From positions 2,852,001 through 2,916,000 of the forward strand of contig NZ_JALJWH010000001.1 of assembly GCF_024168825.1 (NCBI RefSeq): 64,000 nt of DNA, given 5' to 3'. Origin of the DNA: Paenarthrobacter sp. A20. Lineage in GTDB: Bacteria > Actinomycetota > Actinomycetes > Actinomycetales > Micrococcaceae. The notes below the pieces were generated by a model. That model was not told the DNA's origin and searched no databases. It saw only the letters and a program-made list of their open reading frames with translations. Position numbers and translations under genes: made by a program. This document shows positions 1 through 8,529 of the stretch, piece by piece. Each line of letters begins with the position of its first letter. Position 1 is the first letter of the stretch.

Positions 1-183
1 GCACGTTTCCTGGCTTTGCTGGAGATGTTCCGCGACCGTGTGGTTGCCTTCGAACAGCCCGGCCCCCTGGCCGAGCTGACGGTTCGCTGGACGGGCGATG
101 ACGCCGGCTGGGACAGTTCCAGCTTGAATGAGGAATACGAAGCAGGGCCCGATGCGGGAAGCGGAGAGAACACCAGTGAGTGA
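1..183 (+). CDS. scpA: Segregation and condensation protein A, C-terminal fragment
   Basis: Only the last 60 residues lie in the window; the reading frame is open from base 1 to TGA at 181-183. ScpA is the kleisin that links Smc heads and recruits ScpB in the bacterial condensin. The visible part starts ARFLALLEMFRDRVVAFEQ, which fits the C-terminal winged helix of ScpA, where Leu/Phe-rich helices contact Smc. It is followed by a short acidic tail. The last 8 bases overlap the proposed GTG start of scpB, so the two are translationally coupled. Identification rests on this fragment and on the scpB neighbour. Confidence 0.85.
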   Translation, partial: ARFLALLEMFRDRVVAFEQPGPLAELTVRWTGDDAGWDSSSLNEEYEAGPDAGSGENTSE

Positions 184-832
184 GCAGGAAACGGCCCTTG
201 ACGGTCTGTCTGAACTGGAAATGCTGCCCGGCGGTGCGCGGTCGGCCTTGGAGGCGGTCCTCATGGTCATTGACGAACCGGCCGCCTCCGAGGAGTTGGC
301 CGTGGGACTCAACGTAACGGTCGCCGTCGTCGAGGATTTGCTGCATGACCTGCAGCGGGAGTATAGCGGCTATACTGTTAAAGCCCCGGACGTGGATGCT
401 GTCGGCTTTGTCGATGCCAGCACTGCACCCCGGGGTTTTGAATTGCGGAACGTCGCCGGCGGGTGGCGGATCTACTCACGGTCGGATTTTGCCGACATCG
501 TGGGCAGGTTCGTTCTCGAAGGGCAGACCACCAGGCTCACTCAGGCAGCGCTTGAAACCTTGGCGGTCATCGCCTATCGGCAACCGGTCTCCAGGGCCCG
601 GGTGTCTGCCATTCGCGGCGTCAACGTCGATTCTGTAGTCCGGACTCTGACCCAACGGGGTTTGATCGAGGATTCCGGAAACGATCCCGAATCCGGAGCT
701 GTCCTTTACCGGACAACCTCCTACTTCCTGGAACGGATGGGCATCGGCTCGGTGGCGGAATTGCCCCAGCTTTCGCCGCACCTTCCAGGTTTGGAAGGGA
801 TCGACGAGCACTACGACGCCAGCCGGATGTAG
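176..832 (+). CDS. scpB: Segregation and condensation protein B
   Basis: Protein of 218 aa from GTG 176, chosen because GGAGA precedes it by 8 nt and it overlaps the scpA end, as is usual for this pair. In-frame ATGs at 128 and 152 lie inside scpA and are less likely. ScpB forms dimers that bind the kleisin ScpA and helps Smc loading and chromosome condensation. Two winged-helix modules are visible. The second contains the family block LTQAALETLAVIAYRQPVSR (about residues 122-141) followed by RGVNVDSVVRTLTQRGLI, the most conserved ScpB segment. It ends with a short acidic tail. The cytosolic Smc-ScpAB partner gene smc is not in the window. Confidence 0.95.
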   Translation: MSEQETALDGLSELEMLPGGARSALEAVLMVIDEPAASEELAVGLNVTVAVVEDLLHDLQREYSGYTVKAPDVDAVGFVDASTAPRGFELRNVAGGWRIYSRSDFADIVGRFVLEGQTTRLTQAALETLAVIAYRQPVSRARVSAIRGVNVDSVVRTLTQRGLIEDSGNDPESGAVLYRTTSYFLERMGIGSVAELPQLSPHLPGLEGIDEHYDASRM

Positions 833-908
833 CCACGGCTGCATCGGCACAGCACGAGAACTTAATACGGACAAAGCGGCACCATACGAACGGTGCCACA
901 GCAACAAG

Positions 909-927
909 GGGCAGACGATGTCTGCCC
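909..927. terminator. 8-bp hairpin between scpB and rluB
   Basis: GGGCAGAC (909-916) and GTCTGCCC (920-927) form a perfect 8-bp stem with a 3-nt loop, about 60 nt before the rluB start. There is no T-run, so it could be an intrinsic terminator, an mRNA-stability element or a leader hairpin. A weaker GGCACC/GGTGCC pair lies just upstream (about 877-896). Confidence 0.4.
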
Positions 928-985
928 GGCTGGCTAGTGTTGATTTCAGCACTGAATGCCGGCCATTACTACACAAGGACGGGTC

Positions 986-2197
986 ATGACACAGGCGGGA
1001 CGCCAGAGTTCACCACGTAACGGTTCGGGACGCAACAGTTCTGGACGCAATGAGGCCAAGGGCGGCGCAGGCCGCTCCAACGCCGGCGGCTTCTCCGGCC
1101 GCGGCGGAAGCGCCGGCGCGGGAAAGCGCAACTTCACCCAGGGCGAGGGCCGCCCGTTTAAGGCTTCCAAGCCACGGGAAGCGGCCCCCTTCGATCCCGA
1201 TAACCCCACATCGGCTGCCGACTTCGATCGGCGCGAGGCCGCCAGGCCCGCCAAGCCCTTCCGCAAGCCAGGCTCCAACAAGCCCGGCTTCGGCAAGGCA
1301 CCGGGAACTCCGGGCGCAATAAAGCCGAAGGCGAAGCCTGCCAAGCAGTTTGGCTCCAAGGCCTTCGGCAGCGAACGCTTCGGCCAGAACCTCGGTCCCA
1401 TCCGCAAGCCGGGCCGCAACCGTGGTCCGCGCCAGGAAGTCCCGCAGTCGGACCTCCACGACGTTGACGGCGTACGCCTGCAGAAGGTCATGGCCCAGGC
1501 CGGCGTGGCTTCCCGCCGCGTGTGCGAGGAAATGATCCTTGAAGGCCGTGTCGAGGTTGATGGCGTTGTCACCACGGAGCTCGGAATGCGCGTGGACCCC
1601 ACGTCCGCCGTGATCCACGTTGATGGCATCCGGATCCAGCTCGACGAAACCCTCGTGTACATGGTCTTCAACAAGCCCAAGGGCGTCGTTTCCACCATGG
1701 AGGACCCCGAGGGCCGCCCCTGCATCAGCGACTTCCTCAAGAACAACAAGAACAAGGGCGAACGCCTGTTCCACGTAGGCCGCCTCGACGTCGCCACTGA
1801 GGGCCTGCTGCTGTTGACCAACGACGGCGAACTCGCCAACCGCTTGACGCACCCTTCCTATGAGGTACCCAAGACGTACCTCGTCCAGGTGCGCGGACCG
1901 TTCCCGCAGGGCGTCGGTGCGAAGCTGAAGAACGGCGTCGAGCTTGAAGACGGCGTGGCTGCAGTGGACTCCTTCCGCCTGGTTGACTCCACACCTGGCC
2001 ACGTCCTGATTGAGGTTGTTCTCCACTCGGGAAAGAACCGTATTGTGCGCCGCATGTTCGACGCCGTCGGCTTCCCCGTTGAGCGGCTTGTCCGCGTCAA
2101 GGTCGGTCCCATCGGCTTGGGCGATCAGCGCCAGGGGAGCATCCGCAACCTCGGCAGGCAGGAAGTCGGTCACCTCCTGGCATCCGTAGGGCTCTAG
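986..2197 (+). CDS. rluB: 23S rRNA pseudouridine synthase (RluB/RsuA family) with long basic N-terminal extension
   Basis: Protein of 403 aa. ATG 986 is chosen because AAGGACGG sits 5-12 nt upstream; ATG 956 has no SD. Residues 1-160 are low complexity, rich in Arg, Lys, Gly, Ser and Pro with RGG-like patches, and probably disordered and RNA-binding. An S4 domain begins near residue 161 (DGVRLQKVMAQAGVASRR). The catalytic domain follows, with the RsuA-family motif GRLDVATEGLLLLTNDG; Asp268 is the predicted nucleophile. RluB modifies U2605 of E. coli 23S rRNA. The C-terminal part matches this family, but the exact target cannot be read from sequence. It lies between scpB and cmk as in other actinobacteria, and tyrA starts 3 nt after its stop. 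Confidence 0.92.
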   Translation: MTQAGRQSSPRNGSGRNSSGRNEAKGGAGRSNAGGFSGRGGSAGAGKRNFTQGEGRPFKASKPREAAPFDPDNPTSAADFDRREAARPAKPFRKPGSNKPGFGKAPGTPGAIKPKAKPAKQFGSKAFGSERFGQNLGPIRKPGRNRGPRQEVPQSDLHDVDGVRLQKVMAQAGVASRRVCEEMILEGRVEVDGVVTTELGMRVDPTSAVIHVDGIRIQLDETLVYMVFNKPKGVVSTMEDPEGRPCISDFLKNNKNKGERLFHVGRLDVATEGLLLLTNDGELANRLTHPSYEVPKTYLVQVRGPFPQGVGAKLKNGVELEDGVAAVDSFRLVDSTPGHVLIEVVLHSGKNRIVRRMFDAVGFPVERLVRVKVGPIGLGDQRQGSIRNLGRQEVGHLLASVGL

Positions 2198-2200
2198 GGC

Positions 2201-3307
2201 ATGTCGGCATTCGGTACGCACGGCCGGGGCCATCTTGATGGTCCGGTCGTCGTTCTTGGTACTGGCTTGTTGGGGGCCAGCATTGGCCTCGGCCTGCGCG
2301 GACGTGGAGTTCCGGTCTTCCTTTCCGACCCCTCGCCCACCAACCAGGCTGTGGCGGTGGACATCGGGGCGGGACGGCCGGTGGCAGAACTGGAAGAAGA
2401 ACCCCAGCTCGTCGTTGTTGCTGCACCGCCGGATGTTACTGCCGACGTTGTCCAACAGGCACTGACGGACTACCCGTCCGCCGTCGTGGTCGATATCGCC
2501 AGCGTGAAGGCCACTATCCAAGCGCAGCTGCGCGAACGCGGCGTGGACCTTTCCCGTTATGTGGGTACGCACCCAATGGCGGGCCGGGAAAAGTCCGGTC
2601 CCGTGGCTGCGCGGGGAGAGCTTTTCACCTCCATGCCGTGGGTTGTCTGCCCGTCGGATGAAACCGGAGCCAATGCCCTGCAAACGGCGCGTTCGCTCGC
2701 TGGTGACCTGGGCGGTATCGTCTCCCAGTTCACGGCCGATGAGCACGATGAAGCAGTGGCCTTGGTGTCGCATCTGCCGCAGGTCATGTCTTCCCTGCTG
2801 GCCAGCCGGCTGCAAGGTACGCCCCTGCACGCCCTGTCGCTGGCAGGCAACGGGCTCCGTGACACCACCCGCATCGCAGCCAGCGATCCCACCCTCTGGG
2901 TTCAGATCCTGGGCGGCAATGCCGAAAAGGTTGTGTCCATCCTGCACGGTGTCCGCGAGGACCTGAACCGCTTGATCGGAACACTGGAAGAACCGACGGC
3001 GCCGGGTGCCCGGCTCGATCTGGCTCAGCTGATCAGCGAGGGCAACGCAGGACAGGCACGGATTCCGGGCAAGCACGGTGGACCTCCGCAGGCGTACTCG
3101 TGGCTCACTATCCTGGTGGACGACAAGCCAGGCCAGATTGCGCACCTCCTTACGGAGATCGGCGAGATCGGCGTGAACCTTGAGGATCTTCGACTCGACC
3201 ATTCGTCGGGACAAAACGTGGGCATGGTGGAGCTCTCCGTGCTTCCCAGCAAGCACGACCTCCTTGTTGAAGCTTTGACTGACCGTGGATGGCGGGTACT
3301 CCAGTAA
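2201..3307 (+). CDS. tyrA: Prephenate dehydrogenase with C-terminal ACT domain
   Basis: Protein of 368 aa that converts prephenate to 4-hydroxyphenylpyruvate with NAD+ in tyrosine synthesis. The N-terminal Rossmann nucleotide site is VVLGTGLLGASIGLGL (about residues 14-29). The family signature GTHPMAGREKSGP carries the His expected to bind substrate. The C-terminal 70 residues (YSWLTILVDDKPGQIAHLL onward) form an ACT domain, the usual amino-acid feedback module, so tyrosine inhibition is likely. There is no chorismate mutase fusion. It starts 3 nt after rluB and its stop overlaps the cmk start (TAATG), so it is part of the same operon. Confidence 0.93.
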   Translation: MSAFGTHGRGHLDGPVVVLGTGLLGASIGLGLRGRGVPVFLSDPSPTNQAVAVDIGAGRPVAELEEEPQLVVVAAPPDVTADVVQQALTDYPSAVVVDIASVKATIQAQLRERGVDLSRYVGTHPMAGREKSGPVAARGELFTSMPWVVCPSDETGANALQTARSLAGDLGGIVSQFTADEHDEAVALVSHLPQVMSSLLASRLQGTPLHALSLAGNGLRDTTRIAASDPTLWVQILGGNAEKVVSILHGVREDLNRLIGTLEEPTAPGARLDLAQLISEGNAGQARIPGKHGGPPQAYSWLTILVDDKPGQIAHLLTEIGEIGVNLEDLRLDHSSGQNVGMVELSVLPSKHDLLVEALTDRGWRVLQ

Positions 3308-4020
3308 TGACGCGTGAATTCTTCGGCCCGGAAACGGTCGCCCGCCCGGGCAAGCCGTTGGTGATTGCCATCGACGGCCCTTCGGGATCGGGCAAATCCA
3401 GTGTCAGCAAGGAAGTTGCCCGGCGCTTGAAGCTGGCGTACCTCGATACCGGTGCGATGTATCGTGCCTTGACGTGGTACTGCCTAAAGACCGGCGTTGA
3501 CCTCCAAGACGGCGCGGCAGTGGAGCAGGCTTCCAAGACCATGCCTTTGGAAATCAGCACCACCACCGTCACGGAGTACGTGGCCGTTGACGGCACGGAC
3601 ATCACGGATGAGATTCGGGATCCCCTGATCTCGTCGTCGGTGAGCGCCGTTGCCACAACCCTGGGTGCCCGCACCGAGCTCATCCGTCGCCAGCGCGAGC
3701 TGATCGATCAGCACCATCACCGCATGGTGGTGGAGGGACGCGACATCACCACAGTCGTGGCTCCCAATGCCGAGGTCCGCATGCTCCTGACCGCCAGTGA
3801 GGAAGCCCGGCTCCGGCGTCGCGGCATCCAACTGGGTGGTACTCAGAGCAGGGAACAACTCGCCGCCCAGGTCATCCAGCGCGACGCCAAGGACTCCACA
3901 GTGGTGAACTTCACCCAAGCAGCAGATGGTGTTGTGACGCTGGATTCCTCGGATCTGAACTTTGAGGAAACTGTAGAGACCGCTCTGGCGATCGTCAGCA
4001 AGGTGATCTATGGCGACTAG
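3307..4020 (+). CDS. cmk: Cytidylate kinase
   Basis: Protein of 237 aa that phosphorylates CMP and dCMP using ATP. The P-loop is AIDGPSGSGKSSVSK, followed by YLDTGAMYRALTWY, a highly conserved NMP-binding segment, and VVEGRDITTVVAPNA, all typical of bacterial Cmk. ATG 3307 overlaps the tyrA stop by one base, which fixes the start; a GTG 18 nt earlier would extend into tyrA. The last 11 bases overlap the plsC gene. Position between rluB/tyrA and der is conserved in actinobacteria. Confidence 0.95.
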   Translation: MTREFFGPETVARPGKPLVIAIDGPSGSGKSSVSKEVARRLKLAYLDTGAMYRALTWYCLKTGVDLQDGAAVEQASKTMPLEISTTTVTEYVAVDGTDITDEIRDPLISSSVSAVATTLGARTELIRRQRELIDQHHHRMVVEGRDITTVVAPNAEVRMLLTASEEARLRRRGIQLGGTQSREQLAAQVIQRDAKDSTVVNFTQAADGVVTLDSSDLNFEETVETALAIVSKVIYGD

Positions 4021-4744
4021 GAACCAGCTTCCCTCCGCGTGGACCAGGGCGTGGAGCCGACCCGTTGGTTGGTTCCTTGACCACGTCATCTACCGGACCA
4101 TCGTGGCGGGCAAGGGCAACGTTCCCGCTGCCGGACCGGTTATTTTCGCCGCGAACCACATCAGTTTCCTGGACGGGCCGGTGATGTTCGGCGCGTCCCC
4201 GCGTCCCATGCACATCCTCGTCAAGAAAGAGATGTTTAAGGGAATCCTGGGGTCAGTCCTGCGGGGATCCGGACAAATTCCGGTTGACCGCGCGGGTGAC
4301 CGCACGGCCCTGCATATCGGAAAGCAACTGCTCGACGACGGCCGCTGCGTCGGGATTCTTCCGGAAGGGACCCGGGGGAGCGGTGCAGCCGAAAGCATCA
4401 GCAACGGGGTTGCGTGGCTCGCCATCAACTCAGGAGCAACTGTCATTCCGGTCGCCATCCTCGGAACCCGCCAGGGCGACGAGCACCGCGACCATATCCC
4501 CAAACCACGCCGGAAGCTCCATGTCAGCTTCGGCGAACCCATCACGGTGAAGCGCCGGAAGGGTGAACCGGGGCGTGTTTCAATGGACAGGGCAGCTGCG
4601 GAAATCCGTGAAGCCCTGGCCGGACACGTCCAGGACGCCATCCGGGCAACAGGCCAGGGCCTTCCCCAGGATCCTGCGCCCGGAGAACCAACTCCGCAGC
4701 ACCGCCACACAGCAGTAGCCGGGACGCCGGCAGACCACCACTAA
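4010..4744 (+). CDS. plsC: 1-acyl-sn-glycerol-3-phosphate acyltransferase (PlsC family)
   Basis: Protein of 244 aa with the acyltransferase motifs in order: NHISFLDGP (HX4D, catalytic His/Asp), the hydrophobic central block, PEGTRGSG (phosphate-binding EGTR) and VIPVAILG. It would transfer an acyl chain to lysophosphatidate at the membrane. No clear membrane segment is present, so it is probably peripheral. ATG 4010 lies inside the cmk end with AAGGTG upstream, so translation is coupled. The C-terminal 30 residues are Pro/His-rich and unlike the core. A second, distant PlsC-like gene is at 22.3 kb, so the division of substrates between them is unknown. Confidence 0.9.
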   Translation: MATRNQLPSAWTRAWSRPVGWFLDHVIYRTIVAGKGNVPAAGPVIFAANHISFLDGPVMFGASPRPMHILVKKEMFKGILGSVLRGSGQIPVDRAGDRTALHIGKQLLDDGRCVGILPEGTRGSGAAESISNGVAWLAINSGATVIPVAILGTRQGDEHRDHIPKPRRKLHVSFGEPITVKRRKGEPGRVSMDRAAAEIREALAGHVQDAIRATGQGLPQDPAPGEPTPQHRHTAVAGTPADHH

Positions 4745-4754
4745 GGAAAGTGCA

Positions 4755-6305
4755 ATGAGCGATACGACTCAAAAATCCGGCCTCCACGGAGCCGGCGACG
4801 ACGAATACACGCCCACCGGCACCGACCAGGTGGCTGAAAACCTGGCTGCCCTGGACGATGACGAGGCCGAGCTCCGCGCGGCTACCCTCCGGGCCGGCCT
4901 GGACGACTACGAACTCGACGAAGAAGACGCCGCGCTGCTCAGCGGTGAGTACGGCGATGAGGGCGACGAAGGTCCCCTCAAGCTGGATCCCGTCCTGGCC
5001 ATCATTGGACGCCCGAACGTGGGCAAGTCCACGCTGGTCAACCGCATCCTGGGCCGCCGCGAAGCCGTTGTTGAAGACACCCCGGGCGTTACTCGCGACC
5101 GCGTCATGTACTCGGCCCGCTGGAATGGCCGCAACTTCACCTTGGTCGATACCGGTGGATGGGAGCACGATGCCAAGGGCATCCATGCCCGCGTAGCCGA
5201 GCAGGCTGAGATGGCCGTTGAGCTTGCCGACGCCGTTCTCTTCGTCGTGGACTCCGCCGTCGGCGCGACCGCCACGGACGAGGGCGTCATGAAGATGCTC
5301 CGCAAGAGCAAGAAGCCGGTCATCATGGTGGCCAACAAGGTGGATGACTTCGCGCAGGAAGCCGACTCGGCAACATTGTGGGGCCTCGGCTTCGGTGAGC
5401 CGTACCCGGTGTCGGCGCTGCACGGCCGTGGCGTGGCCGACCTCCTTGACCACGTCATGGACACCCTGCCCGAGTACTCCTTGGTGGAAGGCGTGGAACG
5501 CTCAGGTGGCCCCCGCAGGATCGCCCTGATCGGCCGCCCGAATGTGGGCAAGTCTTCCTTGCTGAACAAGCTCGCAGGCTCTGAACGAGTTGTGGTTGAT
5601 CCGCTGGCCGGCACCACGCGTGACCCGGTTGATGAGTTCATCGAAGTCGGTGACCGCACATGGCGCTTCGTGGATACCGCGGGTATCCGCCGGCGCCAGC
5701 ACATGGCCCAGGGCGCCGACTTCTACGCGTCCCTGCGTACGCAGGCTGCGCTCGAAAAGGCGGAGGTCGCCGTCGTGCTTCTTGCCGTTGACGAAGTCCT
5801 CAGCGAGCAGGACGTCCGTATCCTCCAGCTGGCTATCGAATCCGGCCGTGCACTGGTTCTCGCCTTCAACAAGTGGGACCTGCTGGACGACGAACGCCGC
5901 CGGTACCTCGAACGCGAAATCGAACAGGACCTTGCCCACGTTGAATGGGCTCCGCGCGTTAACATCTCAGCCAAGACCGGCTGGCACAAGGACCGCCTGG
6001 TCCCGGCGCTGGACATCGCCCTGGAGAGCTGGGACCGCCGTATCCCCACGGGACGCTTGAACGCGTTCCTGGGCGAACTGGTTGCAGCGCACCCGCACCC
6101 GGTCCGCGGCGGCAAGCAGCCCCGCATCCTCTTCGGCACCCAGGCCTCCAGCCGCCCGCCGAAGTTCGTTCTCTTCACCACTGGGTTCCTGGATCCCGGA
6201 TACCGACGTTTCATCACGCGTCGCCTGCGCGAAACGTTCGGCTTCGAGGGTACGCCCATCGAGGTCAACATGCGCGTACGCGAGAAGCGTGGCAAGAAGC
6301 GCTAA
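4755..6305 (+). CDS. der: Ribosome biogenesis GTPase Der (EngA)
   Basis: Protein of 516 aa with two tandem GTPase domains: G1 motifs [13 protein letters not shown] (about residue 86) and [13 protein letters not shown] (about residue 259), each followed by DTPG/DTAG-type G3 (VDTGGW and VDTAGI) and NK.D G4 (ANKVDD and FNKWD). The C-terminal KH-like domain ends in a basic tail (REKRGKKR). Der acts in 50S subunit maturation. The first 75 residues are an acidic Asp/Glu-rich extension absent from E. coli Der. SD AAGGAAAG precedes ATG 4755. It is the last gene of the scpA-der run and is followed by two hairpins. Confidence 0.95.
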   Translation: MSDTTQKSGLHGAGDDEYTPTGTDQVAENLAALDDDEAELRAATLRAGLDDYELDEEDAALLSGEYGDEGDEGPLKLDPVLAIIGRPNVGKSTLVNRILGRREAVVEDTPGVTRDRVMYSARWNGRNFTLVDTGGWEHDAKGIHARVAEQAEMAVELADAVLFVVDSAVGATATDEGVMKMLRKSKKPVIMVANKVDDFAQEADSATLWGLGFGEPYPVSALHGRGVADLLDHVMDTLPEYSLVEGVERSGGPRRIALIGRPNVGKSSLLNKLAGSERVVVDPLAGTTRDPVDEFIEVGDRTWRFVDTAGIRRRQHMAQGADFYASLRTQAALEKAEVAVVLLAVDEVLSEQDVRILQLAIESGRALVLAFNKWDLLDDERRRYLEREIEQDLAHVEWAPRVNISAKTGWHKDRLVPALDIALESWDRRIPTGRLNAFLGELVAAHPHPVRGGKQPRILFGTQASSRPPKFVLFTTGFLDPGYRRFITRRLRETFGFEGTPIEVNMRVREKRGKKR

Positions 6306-6307
6306 GT

Positions 6308-6348
6308 GAGACGGGCATCACAGCCAACATTGGCTGTGATGGCGTCTC
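6308..6348. terminator. Inverted repeat after der
   Basis: GAGACG...ATCACAGCCA (6308-6326) pairs with TGGCTGTGAT...CGTCTC (6331-6348) around an ACAT loop, with a small internal mismatch. It begins 3 nt after the der stop. A second stem, ACCTCCA (6351-6357) with TGGAGGT (6374-6380), follows directly. No T-run is present, as is common for actinobacterial terminators. Confidence 0.65.
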
Positions 6349-6446
6349 CGACCTCCAACTTCGTGTAAGCTTTTGGAGGTGGTTCGGCCGGACTGCTTAG
6401 GTGGGACTCTTCGGAGGAAAACTTAGGCGGAGAACGGTGGAACCAG

Positions 6447-6523
<77 letters not shown>

Positions 6524-6524
6524 A

Positions 6525-6564
6525 AAAGGCCGGAATCACGCGGAAACGCGGGATTCCGGCCTTT
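6525..6564. terminator. Strong terminator hairpin after tRNA-Pro
   Basis: AAAGGCCGGAATC (6525-6537) pairs with GATTCCGGCCTTT (6552-6564), with an inner CGCG-GAAA-CGCG tetraloop stem. It starts 2 nt after the encoded CCA, so it must end the tRNA transcript. It could also work for transcripts from the opposite strand. Confidence 0.9.
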
Positions 6565-6649
6565 GGCCGTTAAGCTGGCACGATCTCCCGGCCCCGCTTG
6601 TCGGTCCTCGCGTTCAACGCCGGGGAGAACGAGCAAGGCCGGAAGCCGG

Positions 6650-7096
6650 CTACACCCTTTCCAGCGCCCCGAGGGCCCTCACCAGTGGCTCAAGCTCGGG
6701 AACTGACTCGGCTGCCTCCAAGGCGGAAGCCAACGTTTCATCATGCACCGGTTTTGCCGCCTCATGGAGCTTCTGGCCGGACAGCGTCAGCTCTGTGTAG
6801 ATGCCGCGGCGATCATCGGCGCACAGGATGCGGGTGAGCAGCCCCCGGTCCTCAAGCCGGTTAACCAGCCGGGTGGTGGCGCTGCTGGAGAGGGCCGTGG
6901 CCCGGGCGAGCTGCTGCATCCGCATATGCCAGCCGTCCTGGCGGCTCAGTGCATCCAGGACCGTGTACTCCACCACGGACAGCTCGCTCGAAGCCTGGAG
7001 GGACTTCTCCAGTTCCGCCTCGATGCTTCCGTGCAGGGCGGCAAGGGTCCGCCAGCCCTGCGCCCGTACTTCTACGGCGTCATCCTTGATGCCCAT
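6650..7096 (-). CDS. MarR-family transcriptional regulator
   Basis: Protein of 148 aa from ATG 7096 (MGIKDDAVEV); upstream in-frame codons would run into the divergent promoter. The winged helix-turn-helix core is WHMRMQQLARATALSSSATTRLVNRLEDRGLL, followed by the MarR wing signature DDRRGIYTELTLSGQKL. Such proteins are homodimeric repressors often released by phenolic or toxic ligands. It is divergent from an MFS exporter whose start lies 173 nt away, the classic arrangement in which the repressor controls both genes. Repeated TGCAACTA elements in the shared promoter (7148-7204) are candidate operators. The ligand cannot be inferred. Confidence 0.9.
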   Translation of the reverse strand: MGIKDDAVEVRAQGWRTLAALHGSIEAELEKSLQASSELSVVEYTVLDALSRQDGWHMRMQQLARATALSSSATTRLVNRLEDRGLLTRILCADDRRGIYTELTLSGQKLHEAAKPVHDETLASALEAAESVPELEPLVRALGALERV

Positions 7097-7147
7097 GTCT
7101 GCTGTGCTCCTGCCTGGTTTTCGTGTCGATCGCGACGCATCCCAAAG

Positions 7148-7204
7148 TAGTTGCTTGCGCAAGTACCTAGCGTGTGCAACTATATATAAAGCGTCTGCAA
7201 CTAT
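7148..7204. promoter_or_regulatory. Candidate MarR operator region, direct and inverted TGCAACTA repeats
   Basis: AGCGTGTGCAACTAT (7169-7183) and AGCGTCTGCAACTAT (7190-7204) are near-identical direct repeats exactly 21 bp apart, two helical turns. TAGTTGC at 7148-7154 is the inverted half-site, and TTGCGCAA (7155-7162) is a palindrome between them. The segment lies in the divergent marR/MFS promoter and is locally AT-rich (TATATATAAA). Operator function is inferred. Confidence 0.6.
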
Positions 7205-7269
7205 TATTCTACGGTTCCCGGCGGCGCACTTCCACTTCCCGAGGGAACCAAGCATCTAAGGAGCTCCAC

Positions 7270-8466
7270 ATGCCCGCAGGGTTGATTGCCCTTGCCCTCG
7301 GCGGATTCGGTATTGGCCTGACCGAGTTCGTGATCATGGGCCTTTTGCCCGAGGTTGCCGCCGATTTCCAGGTCAGCGAGGCTTCGGCCGGCTGGTTCAT
7401 CTCCGGTTACGCCCTCAGTGTCACAGTTGGCGCCCTCCTGGTGACGGCTGCAGTCACCAGGCTGCCTCGCAAGCCCGTACTCATTGGCTTGCTGGTTCTC
7501 TTCATCGCCGGCAACTTCCTGTCCGCGATCGCGGACAGCTACACAGCTATGCTGATCGGCCGGATTGTCGCAGCCCTGTGCCACGGAGCATTCTTCGGTA
7601 TTGGTTCGGTGGTGGCTGCCAGCCTTGTGCCGGCACACAAGAAGGCTGCTGCAATTGCCATCATGTTTACGGGCCTTACTGCCGCCAATGTCCTCGGTGT
7701 TCCGTTCGGAACCCTGCTGGGCCAGAACTTCGGATGGCGCTCAACGTTCTGGGCCATTACGGTCATCGGCGTCGTTGCACTTCTTGGCATCGCACTGATG
7801 GTCCCCAAGGCCAGCACAGAACCTACCAACGGTCTCCGCAGCGAACTGGGGGCGTTCAAGTCCGGCCAGGTGTGGCTCTCCATCATCGTGACCATCCTCG
7901 GCTTCGGCGGTATGTTTGGCGCCTTTACCTACATCGCGTTCACGCTGACGGAGGTCTCCGGGTTCCAGTCCAGCGCCGTGCCGTGGCTGCTGGTGCTCTT
8001 TGGCGGCGGCCTGTTCGTGGGTAACTTCCTGGGCGGCAAGGCGGCCGACAAAGCACTCGACAAGTCACTCGTCGTCATCCTCGCCGGGCTCGTCGTGGTG
8101 TTGGTCTTCTTCGCCCTCACGGCGTCCAACAGCATTGCCACGCTGATCTCGCTGGCACTGATGGGCGGGTTCGGCTTCGCTACGGTCCCAGGTCTGCAGA
8201 TGCGGGTCATGCACTTCGCTTCCGCTGCCCCAACGTTGGCGTCAGGGGCCAACATCGGTGCTTTCAACCTGGGCAACGCGCTGGGAGCCTGGCTTGGCGG
8301 CGTGACCATCACCGCCGGCCTCGGCTACACGTCTCCCATCTGGGCAGGCGCGGGCATTACGGTCGCTGCGTTGCTGGTCATGGTCTTTGCCGCTGCAGCA
8401 GCCAAGCGCGGGGGAGCAGTGGCACCCGACGTCGAACGCGAACCGCGTGAGGCGCCTGTCGCCTGA
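7270..8466 (+). CDS. MFS transporter, DHA1 (AraJ/YdhP-like) family
   Basis: Protein of 398 aa from ATG 7270, chosen for AAGGAGCT 5 nt upstream; the in-frame ATG at 7174 would start inside the operator repeats. Twelve hydrophobic segments are apparent. The N-terminal half begins LIALALGGFGIGLTEFVIMG, a typical DHA1 drug:H+ antiporter/sugar efflux start, and motif-like charged loops (TRLPRKPVLIG) follow TM2. The closest recognisable group is the AraJ/YdhP/PbuE type of inner-membrane exporter of unproven substrates. Divergence from the MarR gene suggests repression by it and induction by a toxic or aromatic compound. A bidirectional terminator follows. Confidence 0.9.
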   Translation: MPAGLIALALGGFGIGLTEFVIMGLLPEVAADFQVSEASAGWFISGYALSVTVGALLVTAAVTRLPRKPVLIGLLVLFIAGNFLSAIADSYTAMLIGRIVAALCHGAFFGIGSVVAASLVPAHKKAAAIAIMFTGLTAANVLGVPFGTLLGQNFGWRSTFWAITVIGVVALLGIALMVPKASTEPTNGLRSELGAFKSGQVWLSIIVTILGFGGMFGAFTYIAFTLTEVSGFQSSAVPWLLVLFGGGLFVGNFLGGKAADKALDKSLVVILAGLVVVLVFFALTASNSIATLISLALMGGFGFATVPGLQMRVMHFASAAPTLASGANIGAFNLGNALGAWLGGVTITAGLGYTSPIWAGAGITVAALLVMVFAAAAAKRGGAVAPDVEREPREAPVA

Positions 8467-8487
8467 CGCTGGACATCGGTTAAGAAA

Positions 8488-8524
8488 GGAAGCCCGCCGC
8501 GGATCGTTCCGTGGCGGGCTTTCC
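8488..8524. terminator. Bidirectional terminator
   Basis: AAGCCCGCC (8490-8498) pairs with GGCGGGCTT (8513-8521), with an inner CGG/CCG. It lies between the convergent MFS gene (ends 8466) and the membrane protein gene (ends 8530). Confidence 0.85.
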
Positions 8525-8529
8525 GCGTC

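Noticed and set aside
1010-3256. 748-aa open frame on the minus strand opposite rluB and tyrA
   Set aside because: It is a high-GC antisense shadow: both plus-strand genes have clear motifs and SDs, and the minus-strand translation has no recognisable domain.
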